Origin: Lepidostoma basale
Lineage: Eukaryota; Arthropoda; Insecta; Trichoptera; Lepidostomatidae
Reading direction: 5' to 3'
Length of the DNA: 64,000 nucleotides
NCBI GenBank assembly: GCA_022606425.2
Contig: JAHDVF020001510.1
Location: forward strand, 186,001-250,000
Below, in pieces: positions 39,376 through 50,235 of this stretch. The notes below the pieces were generated by a model that saw only the letters and a list, made by a program, of their open reading frames with translations, searched no databases and had not been told where the DNA came from. How positions within the stretch are numbered: position 1 is the first letter of the stretch; each line of letters begins with the position of its first letter. Position numbers and translations under genes: made by a program.

Positions 39376-40929
39376 TCAGTGTATAATGCATTTAAACGCT
39401 AAAAAAATCTAATAAAAATGTTTAGTAATTCTAGATGTTATTATTAGTATTAAACCGAAATAATATTAAAAAAATAATATTGTTATTTGAAATTTCATGG
39501 TAGAAGTTCATTGTAAATAATGAAAATAAAAATAAAAATTGTAAAAAAAACTTTTTTAAATGTATATTTAGTTTAAAATCCACTGATGTTTATGTCTTGA
39601 CTACAAGATGGCAGCAAGCTAACGAAACTGGTCGAAGACACAAACAAAAGTGGATTTAAACTAAATATACATTTAAAAAATATTTTTTTTACATGTTTTA
39701 TTATTTTCATTATTCGAAAGAATATTATTATATTTAACTAACATGAAATTCAGGATGTGACAATTATGGTAAACATAAATACCAAGTACAAGACGCCCTG
39801 TATGTGAGGCTCAACACATGAAACAATTATTCCACTAATATTTGTGGTCTTGAACGTAATATTGCGAAACAAATGAATGGGTGGGTATGTGGGCAGTACT
39901 GTTGCCACAAGATTTAAAGGTCACGGAATCGAAACCAGAGATCGCTATCCAATTTGAATAACAAGCAAACAGCACATACATCATTTTAATGAATTCATTT
40001 TAAAAAATAATTATACCCTACAAAACTATTGTTACCGGATCCCAGACATCTGATAAAATTAATAAAGTTATCCTTAATATAAATAATATTGTGTACACTA
40101 TTCTACATCTATACGTTTCCTGCAAAAACAGCGCAACTAGGGGACATGTCTTATTTTATGCCTTAAATTCCGCACGGACACACTATCAAACTCTGGAGCT
40201 AAAATAAATACAAATTAACTCGAGTGTTGAGATGGACTGATATAAGTAATATTTTTTAAATGTTTTTTTGCGATCTTAGGCGTATCCATGTAACTTATCT
40301 TCCTCGACCGACGTTTCGGAGTCTGTTGCAGTCTCTATATTCAAGATAGTTAACTACAGTATACTACTCTTTAGGGTAGCCTTCGGGTTTCAATTTTCGG
40401 GGTAGTTGACTACCTTGCAGACAAGTTACACAGATATGCCAAAAACATATTGCTTATAACCGTAATAATCTAAGCATACCCTATTTTTGATCAGCTTTAG
40501 AATCAACAGTTACTCTAGCATGACCGGTTTCAATAGATTAAAATCAACACAAATACGTTTTTTAATTATTTTAAAACTTGTAAACTATGTTATTGAAATA
40601 AATCTAACAATGTATTAGCGATTTTTCACGCTAGAGTATAAAAAGTGTATACAAATCGTAATTGTTCGACAAAAACAAAAGTTGAAAACATGGTAATGAA
40701 TTTATGTGCATTTTCTGATCTGTACATAACAAAAAACATGACGTCATTGACCACAACATAAGATAAATCGCACACACACACATAAATTAATTCACATTTG
40801 CAACACAGGATCATACATCACAAATGTGACAACACAAGCAATGATAAATAATAAAAAATAACCGATGTGTGTGTTGTATTAGCATGAGCACACAGAACTA
40901 TAACAGAGCAAACATAATTTAACCATAGA
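39376..40929. other. 1.5 kb without a gene; inverted repeat at 39478-39720
   Basis: 39500-39600 and 39635-39720 are mostly complementary (taaatgtatatttagttt with aaactaaatatacattta), and the left side matches 23190-23330. At 40300-40420 a cgacgtttcggagtctgttg block resembles the element at 56040-56160. The rest is AT-rich with no frame supported by splice sites. Confidence 0.4.
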
Positions 40930-41150
40930 TAACCGCGACGCCGTGGAAAACGCGGCACATGCGGCGCGGAAAAGCGTTCGGAACGCCCAGAGACGTCAGA
41001 TTCGAATTTTCGAAAATCGAAGGCCGGGCTCGGAGTTCGAATGCGCGGCGGGCGCGTGCGCACTGACAGGTGTGCGGGCACCGACTGGCGGCGGGGAGCG
41101 CAAGCTGGCGCCGGCAGGTGGGCGTGGTGGGGGGAGATCTAAATAACAAT
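40930..41150. promoter_or_regulatory. CpG-rich island
   Basis: The most GC- and CpG-rich stretch in the window (e.g. gaaaacgcggcacatgcggc, tgcgcggcgggcgcgtgcgc). Frames are open on both strands, as expected from composition. Donor-like cag/gtgggc and cag/gtgtgc occur. Candidates are a promoter with a first exon or a GC-rich repeat; I cannot choose. Confidence 0.3.
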
Positions 41151-41194
41151 AAGCCAGTTAGGCAGAAAGAAGTCGACAGTATAATGACTGTTTA

Positions 41195-41300
41195 TCTGCT
41201 CTTGATGAATGAGCGCCTGGAGACTGATCCTTGAGATGCCAGTTCGATCCTGGGTATCTTATATAAAATCTCCAAAATAAAGCAATGAGAATAATTTTAA
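41195..41300 (+). mobile_element. Possible tRNA-like SINE head
   Basis: B-box-like cagttcgatcctggg at about 41248, preceded by atgagcgcctggagactgat. Only one copy seen in the window, so tentative. Confidence 0.3.
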
Positions 41301-41460
41301 GGTGAAGCAGTTATGCCAGGATTAAATTGATGCTAAAAGAGCTGAAGATGGATGACATTTAAAGTAATAATTACATGCTATTTTTTAATCCTAACCTAAC
41401 CATCATACCGTCTTCTTGGAGGGCTAGGCAGAATGGACGACATATTGTTGTCCTGATATA

Positions 41461-41972
41461 TAGTGTTTTTTTAGAGGTTTGATTTTTAAACTGGCAACAT
41501 TGATTCTACAGACTGTCAATTTGACAGTTGACAGTTGATTGGTAGTAAGTACGTTTTACCATTTTACGATGAATAGACTGACGTCAGAACAGCGCTTGAA
41601 AATTGTGAAAATTTATTTTGAAAATCATAGTTCGGTTTGCCAAACTTATCGTGCTCTACGCCCATTTTACGGTCGACATAATCGTCCATCCGAGCATGTT
41701 ATTCGGAAGACCATGGATCGTTTTCGCATCACGTACACTCTAGTCCAAGTGCATAATACGCATCCACAAAGACGACAATTGTCGAAAATTGGATTTCACG
41801 ATTGCGCTTCATTCGAGCTAGCCGTGGCGCTCATATGTCCGAAATCATATTTAAACATTAATGGCATAAAATGATCTATTAAATAAAGCCAATATAATTG
41901 ACATTAACATTATTTTACTGTGTTTTTTTTTCATTTTGAATATGTATTGTATACCTCTAAAAAAACACCCTA
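41461..41972 (+). mobile_element. Mariner/Tc1-type element, 512 bp, internally deleted
   Basis: Terminal inverted repeats tagtgtttttttagaggt (left) and the complement of taccctctaaaa-type right end (acctctaaaaaaacacccta). The left end has lost two G. Flanked by TA. Carries only the first part of a transposase frame and its extreme 3' end. Confidence 0.85.
41569..41874 (+). pseudogene. Transposase remnant (N-terminal HTH)
   Basis: Starts MNRLTSEQRLKIVKIYFENH, then SVCQTYRALRPFYGRHNRPS, which is the N-terminal DNA-binding helix-turn-helix of mariner/Tc1-type transposases. After about residue 65 the frame jumps to sequence matching the transposase 3' end and UTR. The catalytic DDE/D domain is absent. 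It could at most encode a DNA-binding fragment. Confidence 0.8.
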
Positions 41973-42340
41973 TACTTACTCTCGATTCCTTTACATTCAT
42001 ACATCGTGTTATGCACGCACGTTGATTTCTACGACATCTTACGTGACATTTAATACATGATTGTTTTGATCAAGCCACGTTTTCCTCGGTCTTCCTCTAT
42101 TTCTAGCTCCTTTCACGTCGTTTACATATACCTTCTTCACCATTCTGTCTTCACTCATTCTTTCCATGTGTCCAAGCCATCTTAACGACCCTTTCATTAT
42201 TTTGTTCATAACACTTTCATTCGCACCTCATTCACTTCTTATATTTGCATTTGACTCTCAATCATATACAGATTTACCACACATTCGTCTTAGAGATCTC
42301 ATTTCTACTGCATTTATTCTACTTTCATCCTTCTTTTGCT

Positions 42341-42380
42341 CTCCTTACCCTTTCTGGGAAACAGCGTGATGGTTTGTTGC
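42341..42380 (+). mobile_element. LINE-A3 terminal scrap
   Basis: ctttctgggaaacagcgtga then tggtttgttg, the A3-type end, opposite in strand to the preceding A1. Confidence 0.65.
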
Positions 42381-42417
42381 TATTGTATAAATTATTCGGT
42401 TAGTTTCATTAATCTTT

Positions 42418-42729
42418 TTAGTATGGAATCATTCCAAAACTGTAATCTCCTTTACTCGTGTAATTGGTCTCTCTAACAGCATCATAACTCCGTATGCGCT
42501 GGAATGTGGCTTTCAGTTGTTTTCTTCCGCGGTTCATTTCATGTTTCCATTTTTTTTTCAATCCGCTTCTGACACCCGCATTAGTGACGTCACCGGCGGC
42601 TTTTGTTTTTTTTTCTGATTTCAAATTGAAATGTTTTCGTTCCAGAATGAATCGTAGGATTTTTGAACTTATATAATTCTCAACATTTTGAATGTATACA
42701 AATACTTGTAGACGAATACTGGATTTCAC
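42418..42729 (-). CDS. Unrecognised lysine-rich ORF
   Basis: The minus frame of 103 codons contains LERKHFNLKSEKKTKAAGD, VTNAGVRSGLKKKWKHEMN, RKQLKATFQRIRSYDAVRET and YTSKGDYSFGM. Its first about 20 residues derive from the M fragment at 42682-42783, so only the part from about 42680 down is of interest. The composition is coding-like and basic. Family unknown; might be an exon or a remnant of an unrecognised element. Confidence 0.25.
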   Translation of the reverse strand: MKSSIRLQVFVYIQNVENYISSKILRFILERKHFNLKSEKKTKAAGDVTNAGVRSGLKKKWKHEMNRGRKQLKATFQRIRSYDAVRETNYTSKGDYSFGMIPY

Positions 42730-42783
42730 CCATTGCGGGTAATCATTTTAAGGATCAATTGAATGACGAAGATGCAAATTGGA
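42682..42783 (+). mobile_element. M element end
   Basis: gaatgtatacaaatacttgt, acccattgcgggtaatc and acgaagatgcaaattgg, with an internal deletion. A LINE-A1 scrap follows at 42788-42833. Confidence 0.65.
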
Positions 42784-42839
42784 ATCGTCGAGGAAAACGT
42801 GGCACAATCAAATCAATCAAATATTGAATGTCAAATCAA

Positions 42840-43522
42840 AAATTGATTGATTTTGCGGAAATTTTTTCATATTTTCCGATTTATTTGGGAAATCGATTAT
42901 ATGGGATTTTTTTCACCGTCCATCCCGGAAAATCGAGAACGTACTATGAATTTTGAGAAAGCATTAAATCTTTTTAACCCGCGTTTTTAATCTGTCCATA
43001 CAAACATACTTAAGAACTATTTTGACTGTTAAGGTTAGTATTTAAAAAATTATCACGATTTTGGGTCACATTTTGCAGCTGGTATAAATGATATTATGAA
43101 ATCAAGGTTTTTGTGTTGGATTTGACGGTCCAGGCTTCGATTACTACCGGGTCCGAAGAGCTGCGGCGCCGGACCGAATGCGCGCTGCTCGCTAGATTAG
43201 GACAATGATGCTGTTATTACCTCTCTGTTATTGGTCCAGCCATTTCCCATGAAAAAAACTGGATCGCCGGAATATCCATACCATTAAAATACCAAATAAT
43301 ACAATCGCCCGGAGCCAATCTGATATAAAATATTCAACCAATCGACCCCTACAGATTTACTGACATTTTAAATGTTATGTTTTGGGTATGACATATGGGA
43401 TCAAATGCAGGCAGACACTATAATTAAAAATAAATAAAAAACCGTCTGCAGACTTATGTACGCACGTAAGAAGTTATACTTCTGTGGCAAAACAAAAAAA
43501 AACACGTTGAAAGTTCTTAAAC
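42840..43522. other. No gene recognised; GC-richer patch at 43110-43260
   Basis: A ttttgcag/ctgg acceptor-like site at 43078 precedes short interrupted frames. The patch ccgggtccgaagagctgcgg shows no repeat match. Confidence 0.3.
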
Positions 43523-43667
43523 ACTAACTAACTAACTAATCATCACGCCATTTCCCCGGAGGGGTAGGCAGAGAGGATGGATCGCCACAATGGCCTGTCC
43601 TAGCATACCTCTCGGGCTTCCTCTACATTCATACATCGTACCATGCACGCACGTCGATTATTCCGAC
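43523..43667 (-). mobile_element. LINE-A2 3' terminal fragment
   Basis: Tail aactaactaactaatc and A2-type terminal block up to the NNRRACM region. Confidence 0.8.
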
Positions 43668-43775
43668 ACATTCTTAAGCACAAGGCACTAAAAAAAAATC
43701 ACTAAAACTTGTGTAAATTATAACTAATTCTGTATCATTGATGGCTAGCTTCATCGTGCAACTTCAAAATGTGAT

Positions 43776-44062
43776 TTTCCTCCTCTGGTGACACTGGTGG
43801 GAAGAGCAATTAATTGTTAAACGCGGTCTCCTTGGAGATCGACATCTTTCATATTAGTGAAACTACATTCAGAAGGCAAATAATCTTGATTTTGGAGAGT
43901 ACCTTGTCTTCCTAATGTGGAACCATCTCTCATGTGTTTCTGGTAGTATACGAGTACTATATACAATATAATACATTACTTAACCTGTTCTCAATAGATG
44001 CCTTAAACCTTAATTTTGTAATGTCTATTGATGAAATAAACTTATTTGATTTGATTTGATCT
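43776..44062 (+). mobile_element. LINE-C 3' end
   Basis: PLVTLVGRAI-like block, EIDIFHISETTFRRQ, UTR (aatagatgccttaaacc) and (GATTT)n tail. Confidence 0.8.
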
Positions 44063-44084
44063 GACCAAGTGATGACTCTATATC

Positions 44085-44271
44085 ACAGTACCACTTTTGA
44101 GTCTGCTCCGATCTTATGAGCTGTGGAGTACTCTAAGCACATTGGGACCTCTGAAAACCCTTCCAGTCCAGATGATGTAATCCGACACCTTCAATGCAAA
44201 GCCTCAAAAGCTCTCAATATGAGCACGAAAAGTCTGCCTACTATATTGCTGATCACACGTGTGTACATGAA
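44085..44271. other. LINE-C scrap and unassigned spacer
   Basis: 44085-44155 resembles the LINE-C LRVLYNALVRSRL segment on minus. The following about 110 bp is unassigned. Confidence 0.35.
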
Positions 44272-44860
44272 GATCAAATCAAATCAAATCAGTTTAATAA
44301 ACTCAAAAGACATTACAAACGGCATAAATTTTAAGGCATCTATTGAGTACACGTAAAATATTATATAAATACAACATAATACCAGGAACGCATTAGAGAT
44401 GGTTCGACATTAGGAAGACAAGATACTTTCTAAAGTCAAGAGTGTTTGTCTCCTGAACGTACCTTCACTTATATGAAAGACGTCGATCTCTGAGGAGACC
44501 GCGTTCAGCAGACTAATTGCTCTTCCCACCGGTGTCACCAGAGGCAGATTGGTTCTGGCGGCCGGGAGTTAAAACAATCTGTGCTGTCGCTGTCGGAGAT
44601 ATCTATCGGGGACAAAAAGACCAACATCCTCCGGTACGGCCGAGTTCTGGAAGTATCCCCTGATTAATCTAAAGAAATGGTTTATTAGATGTCCATTTCT
44701 TCGAAACTGTAGAGAATTGGTTCCGAGCATTCCCAAAAGAAATGTCGTGGAATAGAGCCACGGATAACTACCATACTCCCTCATGTAGAGATACCTCAGA
44801 ATTTTTTTCTGAACCATCTCATGCTTTCCTTGGTCTTCCACGGCGTCTCTTTCCACTCAC
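44272..44860 (-). mobile_element. LINE-C 3' end, long copy
   Basis: (GATTT)n tail, UTR and a 95-codon frame (44569-44856): KILRYLYMREYGSYPWLYST, TFLLGMLGTNSLQFRR, FFRLIRGYFQNSAVPEDVGL, FVPDRYLRQRQHRLF. It overlaps the start of the interrupted LINE-A2 at 44818. Confidence 0.85.
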
Positions 44861-45250
44861 ACTGCTTGCTTACAAGATTTTAACCATTCTTCTCTCGTCT
44901 AACTAACTAACTAACTAACCATCACGCCGTCTCCCCGAAAGGGTAGGCAGAAAGAATGGTCTGTCACACTTTTACTGATGCGTCACTCCATCCTTCTCTT
45001 TTCGCCCCGCGGGAGACGCGGTGTGAAGGGTTGCGAACCTCATCGCCACCAATAGGCATCTCCCGCGCACACTTCGATCTTTCAACATCCACAAAATAAA
45101 TCTAAAACAAATAATATAAAATACAATGATATAAAATAAAAATAATTTAATACAAAATGTTATTTTTAGATGGTGCACATTTGTCTATTTAATTTATGTT
45201 CTCTCGTCTATTCGTTCCATATTTTCAAACCATCTTTGGAATCTTTTTAA
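44818..45250 (-). mobile_element. LINE-A2 fragment, interrupted
   Basis: 44818-44900 covers KTWHD back to the MVKIL region; 45199-45250 continues with the ERIDER...WFENMER part. The interruption is flanked by an 11-bp duplication. Confidence 0.8.
44901..45198 (-). mobile_element. Chimeric 298-bp insert with LINE-A1 3' end and 11-bp TSD
   Basis: Flanked by ttctctcgtct at 44890-44900 and 45199-45209. The element-strand 3' end is about 70 bp of LINE-A1 terminal sequence plus (TTAG)n. The 5' body is unrelated and contains GAGGTTCGCAACCC, one mismatch from a pol III B box (GGTTCGANNCC). Either a SINE that borrowed the LINE-A1 tail or a template-switch chimera. Only one copy is visible here. Confidence 0.75.
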
Positions 45251-45639
45251 ATGAACTGGGTTAAGCAAAACCATATTGGGATCAGCCTAGTCTTTGGCAC
45301 TGGGCGTTTCAAATTCTCAACCGTCTTCCATCAAATCTACAATCCAGGCGGAGCAATCTATAAGGATATTAGCATTTTCAATGTCGGTGAGTTCGAGTTC
45401 ATAAATAATATAATGTTTTTTCGCAACTGGAACAACCAACACTACAATTAAATTCGTTTTTATGTTTTCATTTTTCTTTCATGTCATTACAATTTATGGC
45501 AAAATTTACGTTATACATGTCAATATATATTATTGGGTTGTTACTTATCTAGATCGTTAACACATACTACATAAAGTACTAACATATATAAATATGAAAA
45601 TAAAAATATATATAATTTAATAATTCCTTTAAAATATAT
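45251..45639. other. No gene supported
   Basis: A 66-codon plus frame (45251-45451) includes GISLVFGTGRFKFSTVFHQI and a strong donor-like gtcg/gtgagt at about 45386, but its first residues arise from LINE-A2 and no acceptor was found. AT-rich afterwards. Confidence 0.25.
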
Positions 45640-45925
45640 ATCTTCTTCTCCTTGTGCCGTGTCAGGTCACCCTTACGTTAGCGATCACTAACGAAAGCAC
45701 CTCTGTCCTGCGCCATTTGGAACAGGTTCTCAACTCTCCTCGTTCCTGTCCATTATCTTATATTTCGCAGCCAGGACAACTGCCTTCTACTAACTCCCCG
45801 AAGTCTTTCTATTCCCTCATGATGATCAGCCAAAAGAGGTGGTATCTTTCTCCCCTTAGCACATGACCCAAATATGAGACCATTTTAACCTTCACACTCG
45901 ACAACAGCTCTCTATTAACTCTGGC
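45640..45925 (-). mobile_element. LINE-D 3' end
   Basis: Minus strand shows VKMVSYLGHVLRGERYHL, a QLSWLRN-like block, NLFQMAQDR and VIANVR with several frameshifts. The (GAA)n-type tail is at 45640-45655. Same family as 57600-58140. Confidence 0.75.
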
Positions 45926-45934
45926 ACTCTGTAG

Positions 45935-46690
45935 TACGACACTCGACTTCAAATTCGACACTCTATCATACACAGAGTATCCTTACATTCGTCTAAGAGA
46001 TCTCATTTCTACTGTAGATATTCTACTTTCAGCCTTATTTTGCCAGTTCCATGCTTCGCTTCCATACATAAGGTTTGGTAGAATAAAACCATTGTACACT
46101 GCCATTCTAGCTTTTTTGGATAGGTTTTTGTTTGCGCTGACAACTTTAAGTGCACCATTTACTTTGTTGCCTGCCCCAACCCTTCTTTCAATATCCCTCC
46201 CCACTCGCCCATCTCTTGTAAAGATACTACCGAAATACACGAACTTATCTACTTGCTCCAAATTTTCATCATTCCTGCTAATGTTGCAGACTGTCATGGT
46301 TTCTTCCTTTTCAAAAATCATTACCTTGGACTTATTAACAATCATCATCAGATCGTTTCGCATGCATACCTCAAACATACAATTCACCAGGACTTGTAGT
46401 TCATGCTCGTTGTCTGCAAGTAGGATATCGTCATCCGCATACAAGAGACAGCTTACTGACACTCCGCTCATTTTGGCACCTACATCCAACCCTTTCAGCT
46501 CTTTCATATATTTGTCCATATTCAGATTAAATAACCACGGGGACATTGCGCAACCCAGTTTGACACCTTTATTGATATCAAACCAGGCTGTAAGATCTCC
46601 ATTTACTCTGACACTAGCAGTGCTTTCGGTGTATAGCGACTGCCGTGATCAGTTTTGTACTTATTCCATATTCAGACAATATTTTCCACA
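45935..46690 (-). mobile_element. LINE-A1 with RT palm and YADD box
   Basis: A 187-codon frame (45983-46546) contains MSPWLFNLNMDKYMKELKGL, VSCLLYADDDILLADNEHEL, the RT catalytic YADD, then NKSKVMIFEKEET, VYFGSIFTRDGRVGRDIERR, MAVYNGFILPNLMYGSEAW and MRSLRRM. Upstream (46547-46690) VRVNGDLTAWFDINKGVKLG continues the RT with the usual GV.QGC box as GVKLGC, then a frameshift. This anchors the many C-terminal scraps of LINE-A to a non-LTR RT. The terminal part is missing. Confidence 0.9.
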
Positions 46691-46696
46691 ACTTTA

Positions 46697-46935
46697 ATCT
46701 ATTAATGATGTAAATGAAACCAGAAATAGAAAAAGACCTAGGAAAACATGGCACGATCAAATAAATCAAATATTCCATGTCGGCCATGTGAGGAGTCAGA
46801 GAAATCGACGCGCGTGCATGACACGATGTATGAATGTTTAGGAAGCGAGAGAAATATGTCAGGAAAGAAAAGTGAGGCAGTCCATTCTTTCTGCCTACCC
46901 CTTCGGGGAGACGGCGTGATGGTTAGTTAGTTATA
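46697..46935 (+). mobile_element. LINE-A1 3' end
   Basis: LINDVNETRNRKRPRKTWHD-like start, then the terminal block and (TTAG)n tail. Opposite strand to the preceding copy, joined head-to-head. Confidence 0.8.
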
Positions 46936-47327
46936 TATTTAGTTTCGATTCACGAATCACATCCATTCGGCTGCAACGCATTACATCGCCCCTGAATAAG
47001 TCTGCATTATATGACGATACACAGAAACTACAATAATTGTGTGCGAGAATTGCAAACGATCATTTTTTGTATAGCCAAGTACCGACCTCGTTCCGCTCAG
47101 CTGGGTTCAGTATGAAATTACATTATTAAGACAGATGACTCGACTTTTTTTTACCTCGACACACACCCGAACTTCGTTTAAACACCATTATTTTAATACG
47201 GTGAAAATAACAAAACCTTAAAATTCGTGAGATCTCTAGATTTCGCGTATTTAAATCAAAAATATAATTCTTATAACTGTTAGTTCAAAAACTTTGTTTT
47301 ATATCACAAATTGTATTTATTTTATGA
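46936..47327. other. No gene recognised
   Basis: AT-rich with a slightly GC-richer patch at 46960-47110; no frame or repeat. Confidence 0.4.
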
Positions 47328-47675
47328 TTTAATTGTATCTCAATAGAGACGAAGATGCAAACTGGAAACTGAATATGGTTGATCAAGGTGTTTACAGGAC
47401 TTATGACCTGTCATTGGTTGGGTTAAGCGCACGCTTTATGTAATTACAACATCCCCCATTCCACCTTTTTTCTTTATGACCATGTAAGACAAATTTTTTG
47501 GAAGTTGTATATATGTTACAAATCTATGCCTAATTTCACATGTCAGTTTCAATGTGCCATCTATGAAGATTTTGATTACATATGTTAATATTTTTAAGAT
47601 TACTCTATATAATCCACATACTAACGCCATCTATGGAGATTAATTTTAGCATTTAGCAGAACACCTTTATTAACA
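47328..47675 (+). mobile_element. M element copy
   Basis: tatctcaatagagacgaag, gaatatggttgatcaagg, gttgggttaagcgcacgc and the distal acgccatctatggag and gtgaaaggctatcgccatt blocks (the latter to about 47700). Confidence 0.75.
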
Positions 47676-47754
47676 CAATGTGAAAGGCTATCGCCATTAG
47701 CGCATTGTGAGAAGCCGCCTGGAGATGTCACTCCTATCTATATGCCAAAGAATT

Positions 47755-47955
47755 TATTTTACTTTACGACAGCTGTTTCATCTACCAACGTTGACATCAT
47801 CAGGTGTTATAAAAATATATATCATGTGCCAAATTTTCGTAATTTTTCGAATCTTTGTGTATTTGTTCCTAAGTCAATTTGAATAATTTCTTTGGTTGAT
47901 GAAACAGCTGTCGTAAAGTAAAATAAATACAATTTGTGATATAAAACAAAGTTTT
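47755..47955. repeat. Inverted pair of HH-a repeats
   Basis: 47755-47815 antisense with a hammerhead core on minus (CTGATGA, T, helix GTCAAC/GTAGAT imperfect, GAAAC, AGCT, GTC, GTAA). 47890-47955 sense with tgatgaaacagctgtcg and its flank. About 80 bp of AT-rich DNA lies between. Confidence 0.65.
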
Positions 47956-48147
47956 TGAATTAACAGTTATAAAATGTTAAAATATCATAGTGTTTCGGCC
48001 AAAACAATGGACTATTTAAAAATATAATTCAATGAATACGGTTTGGCCTGCTATGAAAAACTCAATGATGGCTTGTTTATACAGCCCATGTCGTCCACTG
48101 CTAGACATGGCCAGATTGTATAATTCCATAGAATGTAAACATATTGA

Positions 48148-48617
48148 CGACCTTCGTGGCAGAGTTGTAAGAGCTCTGACTGTCATACCGAATATCCTGG
48201 GTTCGATTCCCGGCAAAGCAGTATGATTGGGAAGAATAGGAAGAGCAATTAGTCTGCTAAACGTGGTCTCCTCGGAGATCGACATCTTTCATATTAGTGA
48301 AGGTACGTTCAGGAGACAAATACTCTTGACTTTAGAAAGTATCTAGTCTTCCTAATGTCGAACCATCTCTAATGCGTTCCTGGTACTATGCTGTATTTTT
48401 ATAATATTTTATCTGTACACAATAGATGCCTTAAACATTTTCTTGTTTGTAATGTCTTTTGAGTTAATAAACTGATTTGATTTGATTTGTCACACTGTCT
48501 TTGGTCTGGCGCAGAATTCGCGTGACAATAAAATGGCGATAGATTAGCTACCTATCAAATATCATGAGAATCAATATAATAGCTAAAATCAATTGATATA
48601 CTATAATCTGGTTCAAT
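48148..48617 (+). mobile_element. SINE S1, interrupted by LINE-C
   Basis: 48148-48229: cttcgtggcagagttgtaag (A-box region) and B box ggttcgattcccgg. 48490-48617: tcacactgtctttggtctgg, gacaataaaatggcgatag and the 3' body. Confidence 0.8.
48230..48489 (+). mobile_element. LINE-C 3' end inserted in SINE S1
   Basis: GRAISLLNVVSSEIDIFHIS, EGTFRRQILLTLESI then a stop, UTR and (GATTT)n tail. The target duplication is short or hidden by the tail (only TTG is unambiguous). Confidence 0.8.
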
Positions 48618-49690
48618 ATAATAATAATAATTAGGCTAATTTGTATAGCGCCGTTTTCGTGAATAGCTCACCTCAAGGGCGCTTTGACAATGTTTTTAGT
48701 CATGAGAGCTGCATGTGACACCAGCAATCAGATAACCGTTGTTTACATTTTATGGGATATTTTGAAAAGGTGGGTTTTTAGGTGAGATTTAAAGTCTGTC
48801 GGATTGTCAATGCATCTGAGGCGTGCAGGAAGCATATTCCAGGCGGACGGACCTGCCACTGCGAAGGCCCGATCTCCGAAATTTGTCCGGGGGTTGCGTT
48901 TTGGCTCAACTAATCTGCCTATTGCCGAGGAGTTTGCTGATCGAAGCGTAGATTGCCGCAAGTTGGGGCTATCAGCAACACAAAGATATATAGGCTGGTG
49001 CCATTCCGTGAAGCGCTTTAAAAACCGTCCAGCATAGTTTATACTGGATTCTTTCAGGACACTTGAGCCAATGAAGATCTTTTAGATGTTGTGAAATATG
49101 CGAGTTTTTTGGAACACCTTTTATAAGTCGTGCTGCCGCATTGAAAACGGATTGAAGTTTGTTCGTTTGTTTCTTGGGTATGTTGGCATATATGCCGTTG
49201 CAATAGTCGAGTCGAGATACGACGAAGGAATTAACAAGTGTTTTTAATGCATCAGTGGGAATATTTCTTTTGATTGCTTTGAGCTGCCTTAGGTGAAAGA
49301 AGCTGGCGCTCACTGTCTTATTTATTTGGGTTTTTAATGAGAGATCTGCTTCGAAGTTGACTCCAAGAAGTTTTATGGAGTTATTAGGGATGATGTCAAT
49401 TCCGAATGTTGATATCGGAGCATGATCGACTAAGTGCTGGCGCTTCATTGAGGCGGTCCAGAGAAATTCCGTTTTGGAAGGGTTTAATTTTAATTTATTT
49501 GAGGCCATCCAATTCGATATAGCTTCAATGCACTTTAAAGTTATAGATTTTAGATGGCTGATGTTATGAGGGTCACAAAAGAAATAAATTTGCTGGTCGT
49601 CAGCATAGCAATGGGACAGCAGACCAAATGAATCAATTATTTTGACAATGTCATTAGTGAACATTATAAATACATTCAAACGACCTGTTG
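48618..49690 (-). mobile_element. CR1/L2-like LINE, longest copy, with RT YADD box
   Basis: (ATT)-rich tail and UTR, then a C-terminal frame (48743-48961: SSAIGRLVEPKRNPRTNFGD, RAFAVAGPSAWNMLPARLRC). After a frameshift follows a 241-codon frame (48972-49697): FGLLSHCYADDQQIYFFCD (catalytic YADD), SNWMASNKLKLNPSKTEFLW, IKLLGVNFEADLSLKTQINK, FVVSRLDYCNGIYANIPKKQ, FNAAARLIKGVPKNSHISQH and LKDLHWLKCPERIQYKLC. Motif order matches CR1/L2-clade RT domains. The 5' end is truncated just upstream of YADD, where the frame joins HH-c sequence. Confidence 0.9.
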
Positions 49691-49699
49691 TATACAAAA

Positions 49700-49862
49700 A
49701 AAATTAAAACATCTTATTTCCACAAAAAATTTTGACACATTTTACAAAGATGTTTCGAGACATAGAAATCCTTCCTCAGTGTGGAAAATTTATATACTGA
49801 GGAAGGACTTGTGTCCCGAAACATGTATGTGAAAACTGTTGTGAACATACTATGATTCCAAA
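49700..49862. repeat. Inverted pair of HH-c repeats
   Basis: Antisense arm with cagtgtggaaaat and a minus-strand CTGAGGA-A-GGAT core; sense arm at 49794-49830 with CTGAGGA, extra A, GGAC/GTCC helix (loop TTGT), C, GAAAC, AT, GTA. Both cores are near-consensus; the cleavage triplet is altered in both. Confidence 0.65.
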
Positions 49863-50235
49863 CATTTATTCAATTGTGTATCCACGAGATAAATTGATAT
49901 AGAAGAAATATTTGTATATTTGCTGATACACTACTCTCATTTAAAGCAAGCATCAAAAGAATTAATTTAGTTTGTGAATAATTTTTTTTAATTAAAAAGG
50001 GTTTTTCCTAAAACAGGTTGGCTAGAGCCTTGATTTAAATTCGTGTATTTTTGTAGTTACGCTTCTTTTGGCGCGTTTATTAGAGGGTAAAACTGAGAGT
50101 TGCGCGCAGGCTGTTACGGAGTTGCGACATGATGAAATTAGACATCAATAATAAATAACAGACGGACATTTCACGCGTAGCAACTCACGAACTGCGACAA
50201 CATATCATGAAACGAAACATGAATACATCTAGTCA
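49863..50235. other. No gene recognised
   Basis: AT-rich with a slightly GC-richer patch at 50060-50150. No repeat or frame. Confidence 0.4.

Larger units (their letters stand above)
41396..42340 (-). mobile_element. LINE-A1 3' end, interrupted by mariner-type MITE
   Basis: Tail cctaacctaacc and terminal block to 41460, then resumes at 41975 with the matching cttactctcgattcc block and runs to the QKKDESRINAVEMRSLRRMC region. Excising the MITE and one TA restores the LINE-A order exactly. Confidence 0.85.

Noticed and set aside
45251..45451. Exon ending at a strong GTGAGT donor
   Set aside because: The frame begins in LINE-A2 sequence and no acceptor precedes it; a single donor-like match is expected by chance.
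46092..46697. 201-codon plus-strand ORF, the second longest on plus
   Set aside because: Lies antisense to the LINE-A RT frame with the YADD box; its Ser/Leu-rich composition is that of a shadow frame.
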